From positions 29,153,318 through 29,217,317 of the forward strand of contig OY986436.1 of NCBI GenBank assembly GCA_963920525.1: 64,000 nucleotides of DNA. Direction: 5' to 3'. Positions 25,601 through 36,269 of the stretch are shown piece after piece. Every line of letters begins with the position of its first letter. The stretch's first letter is position 1. The notes beneath the pieces were generated by a model. The model had not been told where the DNA came from. It searched no databases and was given only the letters and a program-made list of their open reading frames with translations. Made by a program: the position numbers and the translations under genes. The stretch is from Dichetophora obliterata (taxonomy: Eukaryota; Arthropoda; Insecta; Diptera; Sciomyzidae).

Positions 25601-27803
25601 CTCCTACATCTCAAACCACTAGGAAAGAGCCAGTCTCATCAAAAGTACCAGACATAGTACATAAAAGTACTTCCGCCCATGAAACAGAAAGGCATCAGGG
25701 AAGCAATGCAAACGATAGGAAACTTTTAAGAAGAGTTTCTGATATCGCGGTAGGAAGCCAGGGGCCAAGAAATGGGCAGCAATTACGCAGACACGATCCT
25801 ATATCACAAAATGCGAAAAAGCAAGTTCCTCGACAAGACCCAAAACAGGAGCCAAACAAAGAAAAAGCGTCTACTTCATATCCTACATCCCAAACTGCTA
25901 GAAAAGAGCCAGTCTCATCAAGAGTACCAGAGATAGTACATAAAAGTACTTCCGCCCATGAAATAGAAAGGCACCAGGGAAGCAGTGCAAACGATAGGAA
26001 ACTTTTAAGAAGAGTTTCTGATATCGTGGTAGGAAGCCAGGGGCCAAAAAATGAGCAGCAATTACGCAGACAGGATCCTATATCACAAAATGCGAAAAAG
26101 CAAGTTCCTCGACAAGACTCAAAACAGGAGCCAAACAAAGAAAAGGCGGCTGCTTCATCTCCTACATCCCAAACTACTAGGAAAGAGCCAGTCTCATCAA
26201 GAGTACCAGATGTAGTACATAAAAGCACTTCCGCCCATGAAACAGAAAGGCACCAGGGAAGCATTGCAAACGATAGAAATCTTTTGAAAAGAAGAGTTTC
26301 TGATATCGTGGTAGGAAGCCAGGAGCCAAGGAACCGGCAGCATTTTCAAAGGCGGAACTCATTTCCCCGAAAAGATAGAAACATGTCCCACATTACTGAT
26401 ATCTCTAAACAAAAGCAAGATGCGGCTGTTTCAAAGACAACTCACACAACTCAACTTCCTAGGAAAGAGCCAGGCCTATCACGCCCAGACATGATACAAG
26501 AAACTTCTCCTGCTAACGAAACTCAAAAGCAGCTGCAGCAAATTAGTTCAAACGACATAAAGTCGCAAGAAAGTCAGAAACTAACGACCGAAGAACAAAA
26601 GTCAGACTTCAAAAACGAAGAAGAACACATTACAAAGCCAGATTTTTTCAAAGGCATTGAAGCCATAAGACAGGCATTTGCAAAGCAGGTTCACAATAAA
26701 GAGATACCACCCAACACTACGCTATCTATCCAAACTGCTTGTAAAAGTCCAAAAAATTCAGCGAAACCAAATATGGCATATACAAAAGGGCATTCATTCA
26801 GGGACGATAAACCAACAACAAGCGCTTATAGCGCCAAATTGACTTCCTCAGAAGAACGACTCAGAAAACCGTATGAACTTTCATTTGCTGAATGTATATT
26901 CCATCACGAGTGTTTGTGTGCTCACAACTTCTATCGAGTCAGACACGGTAGCCCACCACTGCAACTATGCGAGCAGCTAACCATATATGCCACAAAATGG
27001 GCACAGGTACAATCATTCTGGTCTACAAATTTTCATCCATATAATATTTCTTTTACTGTCTTGCAGGAATTAATTAACCTCGACCAGCTGCTATATAGTC
27101 CTAATGAGGAATTAGGTGAAAATATTTACATGGCAGCTGGTATACGCGTCAGTGGTTGTACACCAGTCAAGGCCTGGTACAACGAAATAGAAGATTATGA
27201 CTTCAAGAAGGCGGAATGTACTCCCTGCACCGGACATTTTACACAGGTTATATGGAAAGACACTCGTGAACTCGGCGTGGGTGTCTGTAAAAAGTAAGCA
27301 GATCTTATTGAGTATAAAGCTATTTTCCCTTAATTCCTTATTCCCATTTCTATGCTTCTAGTGAAAAATGTTGCATTGTCGTAGCCTCTTATTTTCCTCC
27401 TGGCAATGAAGCCGGTCAATTTAAGGAAAATGTATTGCCTTTGCGAAAGTGTACGTGCAAAATGGAACAGAAGAATAATAGTTTAAGTAATGACTCCAGT
27501 AACAGTTTAAGTAATGGCTCAAGTAAAAGCTCAAGTAAAAATTCAAGTAATGATTCAAATAAAAACTCACGCAAAAATTCAAGCAACAACTCAAGTAATA
27601 GCTATAGCAAAAATTCAAGCAACAACTCAAGTAATAGCTCCAGCAAAAATTCAAGCAACAGCCCAAGTAATAACTCAAGAACTAAGACAAAAGTTGCACT
27701 CTGGACAGCAGGCGTTCTTTTAGCAGGTGTGGCAGCTGCTGCGGGTGGCTGGATGATTTATAATAAACAATCCATACCATTTGAAGTATCAAAGCCATTA
27801 TAA
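22646..27803 (+). CDS. Two-domain CAP protein with giant repetitive linker and membrane anchor (CAP gene 2)
   Basis: Five exons join in frame: 22646-22774, 22833-23059, 23127-27006, 27067-27293 and 27362-27803, giving 1,634 aa. CAP-A spans about residues 1-150 (HNTFRAQHGCPPL, FGENLYMAEG, TWYDENEDYD, AHFTQLIWK). The 3.9 kb third exon encodes the end of CAP-A, a linker of about 1,200 mostly polar residues, and the start of CAP-B. CAP-B (about 1366-1500) has HNFYRVRHGSPPL, LGENIYMA and GHFTQVIWK. A Ser/Asn-rich stretch of about 75 residues and a hydrophobic segment (VLLAGVAAAAGGWMIY) follow. Pocket residues: CAP-A Ser53/Glu61/Glu83/His100; CAP-B Tyr1422/Glu1430/Glu1452/His1469. There is no signal peptide. 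The third intron is 60 nt, a multiple of three without stops, so retention would keep the frame. The CAP-B half resembles CAP gene 1, pointing to fusion or internal duplication. Confidence 0.88.
24300..26350 (+). repeat. Protein-coding tandem repeats (93-109 aa units) in CAP gene 2 linker
   Basis: The motif RVSDIVVGSQ recurs six times, with its DNA starting near 24802, 25129, 25456, 25735, 26014 and 26296. Spacings are 327, 327, 279, 279 and 282 nt, all multiples of three. Each unit also holds SRVPDIVHKSTSAHE, RHQGSSANDRKLL and QQLRRQDPIS-like blocks. A more diverged seventh copy (KIVEEAQDP) lies near 24375. Units are Ser/Lys/Gln-rich and probably disordered. The high likeness of the middle units suggests recent amplification. 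Confidence 0.9.
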
Positions 27804-27954
27804 TACTTTCAAAAAAAAAATCTCAGTGTATCTTCTTTTCTCAATGTTTAGAATAATAATTTCAAAATTCTAATTTTTACTAAAGTCCTTAAAATGGAGT
27901 AGTTTTTATTTTCCAACCCACTTTAAACATGACTACAATGGACTTACTATAGCC

Positions 27955-28570
27955 TGGGGCGGCTTTCTGGGTTTGCGTCGGGTGCAAGGCTAAGAACAAT
28001 TTTTGTTTACTTTTCTGATTTAATCATTTAATCCATTTCAGTGGGGTGGGGTGAAATTTCACCTCTTTTCTTTTGGCGTTCTAGACTTAATGCTGGTAGC
28101 TTTTTGTTTGAAATTTTGTAAAGTGAGGTAGAATGAATGGAATTTTAATTCGTGCGATTTTGGTTACATACATGATGGTGATTATACATGATTTACCAGA
28201 AATTTGTGAATTTCGTCCCATCGCTATCTCGGGTTTTCAAACAGGCATTTTTTCTTTTGAAATTCTAGACCAAATGCTCTAAATTATTTGTTTGAAATTT
28301 TGTGAAGTAAGAGAGAATGAATGGGGCTTAAATTCGTTAAATTTTTGCATCAAACGGAGTTTTAACCTGTGTATTATAAATGATTTCCTGAAGAGGTAAC
28401 ATTGTTTCCCCATCATTATTTCAGGTGTTTGGACAGGTAGAGACCTAATTTTTTTTATTTCTAGTACATATGTGAATTTGGACTAAATCGGCCGGCGGGA
28501 GCTATGTGCGGACGGGAATGGAAAGGAGGCACAACTCTTTGGGACGTACAACAAAAGGTCTTGTTTAGTA
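27955..28570. repeat. Tandem repeat of about 184 bp, two copies, in the CAP gene 2 3' flank
   Basis: The string TTCTAGAC, followed by AATGCT and TTTGTTTGAAATTTTGT, occurs at about 28079 and again at about 28263, giving a period near 184 bp for two copies up to about 28440. The left flank near 27955 holds a CTGGGGCGG string like the one near 6722. No coding sequence. Confidence 0.65.
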
Positions 28571-28689
28571 TTTGTTTTTTTTAGCCACACATTACATTAC
28601 AATAATTAATAAAAATTTTTTTTACATTAAAAGTACCGAAGTTAAAATACCCCCACGGCCGTGTTTTAATTTATTCGAAGTCTTGACTG

Positions 28690-29315
28690 TTGTATTATTT
28701 TGTTGACGTCACTTTTATAATGCGTGGTTTATATCCAAGAGTTACACATTTGAAACTCAGAATACGTTTTAATTATTTAAGCTAATGTTAACAATATGAA
28801 GTTTAATAAAGGTTTTCTATTATGATGACGTCTCTTTGAATGGTTTATTGGTACCATAAAATCTTTTTGTATGGGAGGTAGACGTGGTTTTCACTGGATT
28901 CTTACAAATTCCATAGTTAAAGTGCATATTAAAGATTAAAGCATATGTGGTAAATTTGAAGTCATTATATTATTTTTTTTTTTTTTTGGAATTTAAAGAG
29001 ATTTTGATAAAGTCACTTTGTATGGGAGATAGGCGTGGTTTTCATCCGATTTTGCTCGTTTTCAAACTTAATCTATATTTTTGAATAAAAAGCTTATGTA
29101 TTGAATTTCGTTACGATAGCTCTAAAATTACTCGTGTTATCGTGATCACAGACAGACAGACGGACAGACGGACATGGCTTAATCGACTCAGAATGTGATG
29201 CTGATCAAGAGTATATATGCTTTTCTATATCTGCCACGCCTCCTTATAGGTGTTACAAACGCAGTGACAAAGTTAATGTACCCCATACGCATTTTTGTAT
29301 GCGTGAGGGTATAAA
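28690..29315. repeat. Dispersed repeat ending in ACAG tract and GGGTATAA
   Basis: The TGACGTCAC and CTTTTTGTATGGGAGGTAGR motifs seen upstream of CAP gene 2 recur here. They are followed by an ACAGACAGACGGACAGACGG tract (about 29149), a block near 29190 (CTCAGAATGTGATGCTGATC), and the palindromic end CATACGCATTTTTGTATGCG with GAGGGTATAAA (29283-29315). This layout is common at one end of transposons scattered in fly genomes. No transposase was seen with it. Confidence 0.6.
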
Positions 29316-29751
29316 AATGGGATTATTAGCTAATGAAATATTGCTCCTGATGAACAAAGGAATTTGAAGAATTTTTATTTTTTCGAAAAATGGCGGATGT
29401 TGAAATTCAAAGTTGCTTATTTGACAAAAATTTCAAGCAGATAATTTCAGCAAAAAATCCTCCATCTGGAGGACAATTATGTATAGAATAAGTGAGAAAA
29501 GTTTCAAACTGATCGGTAAAGCCGTACCAAAATTACAGTGGTCACTGAGTTCGATAACATGGTTTTGAGAAAAACGAGATTAAAGTTTTGGCTACGATGT
29601 GCACGGAGATAAAAAACCCGTATTAAAATTGATGTATCTCCATAAATAATAATTTGATCAGTCTGTAATTTCTAGAGAATGCTTTTGAGATATTTTACAT
29701 TCAGAAAATTGGAAATAGTTTTGCCAACTTAACTTCAAACAAAAAAAAACA

Positions 29752-29798
29752 TGATCTATTGGGTTAAGATCCGGTGGTTAGGGTGGCGAATGGAGTTG
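29752..29798 (-). pseudogene. Short Tc1/mariner DDE fragment
   Basis: The minus strand reads HSPP, stop, PPDLNPID, close to the conserved Tc1-family block around the third catalytic acidic residue (WPPQSPDLNPIE). The neighbouring sequence is too decayed to extend it. It is the only sign of coding origin in 29320-30020. Confidence 0.4.
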
Positions 29799-30025
29799 TT
29801 TTAGTACGTTGCACAGTAGACTGTTTGGCCTATTTAAACAGGAATTAAATCTGTAACTCGTGCTTAATTGCACAGAATAACTGAAATTAGGTTTTAGGCA
29901 ATTCAGTGACATATCTTACTTAAGACTTCTAACCAGCTCTCAAGTATAAGAAGTTATAAAATGTACAGAATAACTAAAATTAGGTCTCTAATTCAGGTCT
30001 CTAATCACGTAACTTTTGAAACAAC

Positions 30026-30193
30026 TATCGTTTGAACGATACTATCCCATATTCAACTACTATCGCGCCAAGCAATCGTTTCGACGATATCATTTGATAG
30101 TTATTTGCCATACATGAAGCTAGCAAAACGATATCGTTTAGACGATACACAAAATTAAAGGTTACGTGATGTTTAAGTATCGTTGAAACGATA
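30026..30193. repeat. Cluster of four 14-16-bp palindromes, core ATCGTTNNNACGAT
   Basis: Four palindromes lie within 168 bp: TATCGTTTGAACGATA (30026), ATCGTTTCGACGAT (30075), TATCGTTTAGACGATA (30132) and TATCGTTGAAACGATA (30178). A further half site, CAAACGAT, follows. The intervening DNA is not repeated to the same degree. They could be subterminal binding sites of a transposon, a cluster of dimeric protein-binding sites, or a decayed palindromic repeat. Confidence 0.8.
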
Positions 30194-30199
30194 TCATCA

Positions 30200-31185
30200 A
30201 ACGATTCTCGTCACACGTGATGAGAGCCCAGGCCTCTATCCAGCTCTCACGTAATTACCTGCATTTCTGCAATTTCGTTGATTTCCAGAAAAGAAGAATA
30301 AAAATGAAGAGGCAATTATAACATAAGATCCCCGGTAAAATTTCAGGAACGATTTTTCTTCAATTCCGAATGTAATTCTAAATAAAATCTGTATAGTTTT
30401 TTATTTATTTTATTTAATATAACTTTTTTTCCATACAAATGTAAATAAACAATAAAATCAAAAATTTTAAATTAATTTTTTAGGAAAAAAATTTATGTAT
30501 TAAAAATTAAGATGTAAAATTCTTATGAGAAGTGAAAGTAGGTAGTTTCCGTTGCCAGTGATGTACGTTTCATGACGCAACAACGCATTTAGCATTGAAT
30601 ATTCACTATTTTCCCTGGTATGGAGCTTAAATTGATTGAAAAATTGGATTGAAAACATAACTCAATTAAGGGTATAAAAAAGCAACTCATTTTTAGGGTC
30701 CACTCCAAGACAAAGCAATCTATTTGGTTACCTTGATAACAACTCAAACTTGTTGAATGTCAAACAAAAGAAAACTAAAAAACATTTTGACACAAAACAT
30801 TTTTAGTATCTCTATTTTGCCATAGCACGCTCTCGTTTTAATTTTCTTTAGTTTGACATTGGTTGACCGCAGCTAGAACTGTCGCTAACTATTTGTTTTA
30901 TTTTACTAGAGTCCACTCTAGTCTCAAAAACCTTTTTGAAATTCTTACATCAGATTCGAAGTCAGCGACCAACGCATCTGCAAAGAGTATAAAACAAAAA
31001 CAAATTTTTGGGGTCCACCCTAGTGGCAAGAAAATTTTTAAATTCAAACATAAGATTCAAAATAAGCAACCTCCTAATACTGCCAGCACATACACAAAGA
31101 GTATAAAGCAAAAAACCTCATTTTAAAACCTTTTTGAAATTATACTTAATTGAAACTTAATAGCAATAAAGATTCTCAAGTAAGA
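30200..31185. other. Non-coding region
   Basis: Nothing is recognised apart from a weak internal similarity: GGGTCCACTCC (about 30697) and GGGTCCACCCTAG (about 31011), each near AAAGCAA and CAAAAACC strings, suggest a decayed tandem repeat. The frame 30863-31126 is not like any known protein. Confidence 0.35.
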
Positions 31186-31535
31186 TTAAGGCTGTTTGCG
31201 AATTGATCTAAATACGACCTTAACTAAATTGTGTCGATAAGGCAGTGTTTTCTTATTTAGGAAGCATTTAGGTAGATCGAGAATTACCCAAATTATTTAG
31301 GAAGCACTGCCGTATTGACACAATTTAGTTTAGGTCGCATTTAGATCAATTCGCACACATCCTTAATACAAACACACAAATAAAAATAACAAAAGCGTTT
31401 CAACAAAATTTGTACGTAACAGAAACAGAGACCCACAGAGCGAGAGGGAGCAAGTGAGAGTTGCGCACTAGCCTACAGCAGTGGCAGATGGACTAGTTTA
31501 GGTCGAATTTAGAATCAATTAGCACACAGCTTAAA
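31186..31535. mobile_element. MITE with three copies of an inverted-repeat arm
   Basis: Arm A (from 31186: TTAAGGCTGTTTGCGAATTG then ATCTAAATACGACC) is repeated in reverse complement as arm B (ending 31366 in CCTTAA) and, more diverged, as arm C (31492-31535). A and B form a hairpin of about 180 bp with arms of about 70 bp. A and C would be the ends of a 350-bp element. Each outer end carries TTAA. No coding sequence. Confidence 0.75.
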
Positions 31536-31539
31536 TATT

Positions 31540-32840
31540 GCTCAATTCAAAAGCTACACACTGAAAAACTGCACAGTGTAAAATGCACACTATTTTGGTA
31601 CTTAAATTTTTACAACCCTGTGGTCTTACAATTTTTATTAACGGTGTTCACCTTAATCACATCAGAAAATTTATATGGATTTAATGACAGTTTGGCGAAT
31701 GTGAACACTTATCAAATAGTTTGTCAAAGCGTTGAGTGAAAATCAAAATTTATTGATTTTTCTGCTTGTGTGACCAATGATTTGACAAAAATTTGACAAT
31801 GTGAACACTAGTCAAATTCTATAGAACGAAATTGTCAGTTTAATAAAGTTTTCAAACTAAACACTTCGCGGCAAAATGGAAGAAGCAGAGAATTATTTTT
31901 GAAATTACTTTATCGGACAAAGCCACAACTATGGCAATTAATTTAAAAAAATTCTTAAAATTAGTCTCTCCTTCAAAATGATTTCAATAACAAGTACTCC
32001 CAGCAATTTTTTCGTCATCGCGATGTATTAACTCCTGTGTGCAATTCAAGAATGAAAGTTGATATTGTGAACACTTTGCGGTCACACGATTTGACCGACG
32101 ATTTACCGAAAATTTGAAATGTGAATGGCGCTATTGGGAATTTGATTAATAGTGCTTGATCTCAATTTAAAAACAATTCTTTTGAGTAACACATTTAAAA
32201 GGAATACCGTAAGGGCCGTTTTATCAATGTCCATTTAAGCACTTATCACCAGCATTTGGTGAAATAAAAATATATTTTTTAGCTATCGTATATTAAGCTA
32301 TTTCCTGGTTGAGAGCTAAGACTAACCAGACACTGAGAAAACAACCCTAAGAGGAAATTGGACAATTTAACGGCATTCTAATTTTTTTATAAGGTTTTGT
32401 AACGCTTTTTATTTGTTATAAATAAAGAAATATAAAATATACTTTGTTCTTTTATTGAGATGACAATATTGGCAGCAAAATAACGTTATAAAAAAAATGG
32501 TTTTAATGATTTCAGATTTTTTTCTGGCAACCCTGCTTGCCTACTTCTTTCTTACACGAGGGTTGCACGAGTCAGTACCCAGTAGTTCGCGGCATCATTG
32601 ACGAACTTTTCGTGATGATTTCTTGAAGGAAGTTCCTGCATGAGCTGCTGACTTAAAAAAAATTCATACAAAATATAATGCAAAGTAGCGGTTGTCAGCG
32701 CCTAACTTTTTCCACTCTATTACAACAACTTGAAGATATTCATGATTGTTGTAATTCGCCGAATCGTGCAGAGGCTTAACTGCAACAATACAGCGTTTTC
32801 ACTTCTTCAACTTTTCGGTATAACATTGCTTCACGAATTT
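31540..32840. other. Non-coding region with recurring TGTGAACAC strings
   Basis: TGTGAACAC occurs three times (about 31699, 31799 and 32055), twice followed by TNNTCAAAT. This is a decayed repeat, not coding. Nothing else is recognised. Confidence 0.35.
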
Positions 32841-32900
32841 TATGACACGTTTCGATTTTAATTCCTTGACAAATTTTCTTTATATTCCTGTCTACTTTTC

Positions 32901-33729
32901 GTTAACGAAATTTCCTCAATATTTCGATATTGGGTTCGTGCATGATAAGTCCCGACGTTTCTGCATTGCGTCTTGCACGAATTTGGAACATTTATATGAA
33001 ATTTTCGTCAATGAAATGTATGGCCAAATCAGCATGTTTCGTCAAGGATCAAGAAAAATCGTACTCGATTCATTTGAGATTTCTTCAAGATTGGAACTAC
33101 TGGGTAGTGTTAAGACAGTTGCAACACATTCACAAAAATTTACTAACACTCACTCACTTTTGTCTGTTTACTTTCTTAACTTTTTTAAAGACAGTTGGCG
33201 GGACTGTAGCTAGGACAGTAGAATGATATTTGGCATATTGTATGATAGAAGATAAGAAAATTCAATAAAATTAATAGAAAATTCGCAATACTTTGGCGTG
33301 CCCGAAGTCTTGACAAAAATCTTCTTCATAAAAAGGATTTGTTTTTCTATTTTAACAACTGTCTTGACAATTGTCTGGACGCTTATTCACAGACACAAAA
33401 TTTTGATAGCTTATACGTATACTTGACTGTCTTAACAGTACTGTCTCGTGTAACCCCTGTGTAAGGTTGCTTTAATCTCAAAACTAGCACGCACACACAC
33501 ACAGCGCACTCGCCTGCACTCGTTAACGAAATTTCCTCAATATTTCGATATTGGGTTGGTGCATGATATATCCCGACATTTCTGCATTGCGTCTTGCACG
33601 AATTTGGAATATTTATATGAAATTTTCGTCAATAAAATGTATGGCCAAATCAGCATGTTTCGTCAAGGATCAAGAAAAATCGTTCATGATTCATTTGAGA
33701 TTTCTTCAAGAGTGGAACAACTGGGTAGT
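32901..33729. repeat. Direct repeat of 209 bp, two copies, with a third inverted piece nearby
   Basis: The segments 32901-33109 and 33521-33729 are about 93-95 percent identical by eye, beginning CGTTAACGAAATTTCCTCAA and ending ACTGGGTAGT. Part of the same sequence occurs inverted at about 34050-34140. Open frames in these copies are similar only because the DNA is repeated; the peptide resembles nothing I know. Between the direct copies lie MITE-like ends (GTTAAGACAGTTGCAACACA near 33111; GTCTTAACAGTACTGTCTCG near 33429). Confidence 0.8.
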
Positions 33730-34327
33730 CTGCTCGATACTCGCACGCATACACACACATCAATTTCACTGTTATGTAACGGTTTCTACCAAATCACACC
33801 ACCCGCAAGCCACGCAAAAGAACTTCGTTCCAATAACAAAAATCTCTTTGCTGTAAATTTATATGCTTCAGACGAGTTTATTCGAACAAGTGTCAAATTG
33901 TAAAAAACTTAAACAATGGATTATACAGAATGGAGTTTATACAGAGTTTGTTTTGTTGTTGTTGCCTTCTTCAAAATTAACATGCAGGTTAGACGAGACA
34001 TTTGCAACATCTCAGTAGTCCAAGTCTGAAAGAAATCTTGAATGAATAATGCACGATTTTTCTTCCTATTTGACGAAACATGCTGATTTATTTATACATT
34101 TCATTGACAAAAACCTTATTCAAAAGTTCCAAATTCGTGCACTGTTTTAAAGCTTTCTTTTTTCGATGAACGAACACAAGACAGATTTGTTAAGTAACTA
34201 TCGAAAAATATAACTCTCGCAGTAAGTTTATTTTAGAAATCATCATGACATATTCGTGCACGATGCCTTGGACTGCAGGGATATTCAATAATTTTTACCC
34301 ACACACACTCACTTTAGCTACTGTTGC

Positions 34328-34490
34328 TACCCACCCGGCACATATTTCTCTAAAAACGAATGTTCGTCTCCTACGAACTTTTATCGAATGTAAATTTCGA
34401 ATTTTTGTCGATACGGCGAACAATTTACGAGGAATATACAATTTAGCATTCAGAGTTGCCATCGCCTTACATAAATCACACTTTTTCTAA
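34328..34490. repeat. One end of a repeat with TACCCACCCGGC terminus
   Basis: TACCCACCCGGCACA starts a stretch rich in TCGAAT/ACGAA strings. The reverse complement of the same terminus (GCGCCGGGTGGGTA) closes the 149-bp tandem array near 41352. The two loci are therefore related copies of one repeat family in opposite orientation. Confidence 0.55.
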
Positions 34491-34747
34491 TGATTTCTGA
34501 GAACTCATGGCAACCACGTGTTACCGAGAAAAAAAATAATGACATTTGCATTAAATAGAAAATTACAGTAAAAAGAAGTAATGACATTTGTTTCAATTTA
34601 ATTAAAAAGTTTGGTTTGAAGTGAAAAAAGTAAATGTAAAAGAGAAATTAAATTTTTAAAAATAATACATAAAAGATAAAATCCGGTCAATAAAAATGAC
34701 AATGATGATAAATAAAGCGACAAACTATTTCAAGACCAGCTTCTGGT

Positions 34748-36117
34748 TTGGAAAGCTGTTTGGAGCCTGCGGTAGAAGTGTACAATCTAGACTACTCTTT
34801 GGAGCCTGCGGTGGAAGTGTACAATCCAGACTGCAACAGTGCTCCTACGGCAGGTTACATGGGCGAGCCATGCGTCAACAGTATGGCAGAAGAGGAAAAG
34901 AATGCAGATGATTTAAATTTGCTGATCGCTAAATGGTTTTCTGCTAATAATATTAGCCAAAGAGCTGCTAATGGACTGCTTTCCATTCTTGGGAAAAGAA
35001 TTCCCTCTTTACCCCAGGATGTTAGGGCGTAAAAAAAACACTCAGATTTGTCCCAAAAGCTTTACTGCAAGGGGGTGAAATCGAGTTTGAAATAGAGTTC
35101 AAATCAACCATCTCAACAAACAGAACCCTTTAGTATCGGAGGAGCTACTAATAGACATGGTGGAACAGTTTCCTCTCGACTACATGCACGTTGTTTGTTT
35201 AGGAGTTACAAAAACTATGTTAGTAGCACTAGTTAAGACAAGAGGACATGCTTTTTCATTGAGTCGGGATAAAAAATTCCATAAATAACAAATTAATTGG
35301 TATTAGAAAGTAAAATCCCAGCGAGTTTAATAGAAAGCCCAGATCATTGAAAGAGTAAGACCGATACAAAGCTACAGAGCTGCGTACACTTCTGCTTTAT
35401 ACGGGATTAGTTATTTTTAAAGAAACTTCAGATGAGCAGAGATATAATTACTTCATTTTTTTAAGCATAGCAGTTCGATTACTGCTTCACACAGAATCCT
35501 GTACAACTCAAAATGATCTCGCAAGTGCAATGCTACAAGACTTTATTAAGGATGTACCAAGTCCTTACTCTTTTACGATGCTCACCTATAATTTCCATTG
35601 TTTAATGCATTTAGGTAGTGATGCCAAACGGTTTGGTTCTTTAGAAACAATTAGCGCTTTCAAGTTTGAAAATGTTTTGGGCCAAATGAAAAAATTGGTG
35701 AAAAGAGCAGATGATATAGTTGCCCAAATTTATAAAAGGCTTGTTGAGCGGAGTACCCTTGGAATTTTTCAAAACGAATCCATTCCATTTAAAATTCCAT
35801 TTAAAATTCGTTTCAATACCTTATACTTTAGTGTTAACTGCGCGGATTCCTTTTATTTTGTTAAAGCATCTAGTATAAAAATTTTTAAAATCTTTAAAAT
35901 TGAAGAAAACCAATCCGGTTTATTTTTACATAGTAATGAAATTTTGAACTTTAGAGACTACTTTGTATATCCTATAATATCATCTTTAGTCGGAATTTTC
36001 TATTCTGAAGCACTAGACGTTAACGCAATCCCTACAAAACATACAGGTGCATCTGTGTCTGGAAAAATTTTTCATAAATCTGATCATAGTTCAAACATTT
36101 TTATCTCACTGATTTAG
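34748..36117 (+). pseudogene. Relic of a large DDE transposase (Tnp2/CACTA-like in appearance)
   Basis: The first part reads LNLLIAKWFSANNISQRAANG then LLSILGKRIPSLPQDVRA. After stops and frameshifts come PLDYMHVVCLGVTKTML (about 35181), YKATELRTLLLYTGLVIF (about 35360), and an open stretch 35530-36117 with LTYNFHCLMHLGSDAKRFGS and SAFKFENVLGQMKKLV. The D-x-MH-x-VCLGV and late YN-H-L-H motifs match a large group of uncharacterised arthropod transposases that look CACTA/Tnp2-like. I cannot assign the Repbase family. It is broken by many stops. Its partner is probably the DUF4806-like ORF at 38793-39665, separated by a later pogo-type insertion. Confidence 0.65.
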
Positions 36118-36269
36118 AGTTAACAATATCTTTCTGTATACATCACCATGAAACGAACTTCACAACCAAAACAGCAAAAACTCCCGCAGCAATCCAAATA
36201 AGTATTTGTTCAAAAACAACCTAGTGAAAACGAAGCTATAAAAGAATCTCTACAAGGTAAAACCTAATA

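Noticed and set aside
23646..26362. Minus-strand frames inside CAP gene 2
   Set aside because: They repeat with the same period as the plus-strand linker and are antisense to it; no independent motif is seen.
27421..27678. Tyr/Leu/Ser-rich minus-strand frame
   Set aside because: It is the antisense of the Ser/Asn-rich codons of CAP gene 2.
29149..29168. CRISPR-like or regulatory direct repeats in the ACAG tract
   Set aside because: It is a plain microsatellite within a transposon end, without spacer structure.
30863..31126. Plus-strand frame of 87 codons
   Set aside because: It is Lys/Ser/Thr-rich with internal repetition (SIKQKQIF, SIKQKTSF) caused by a decayed DNA repeat, with no recognisable domain.
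32842..33903. Similar peptides in two neighbouring frames, at first taken for a duplicated gene
   Set aside because: The likeness follows from a 209-bp direct DNA repeat that is also open in a second frame; a third inverted piece and MITE ends nearby point to a non-coding repeat.
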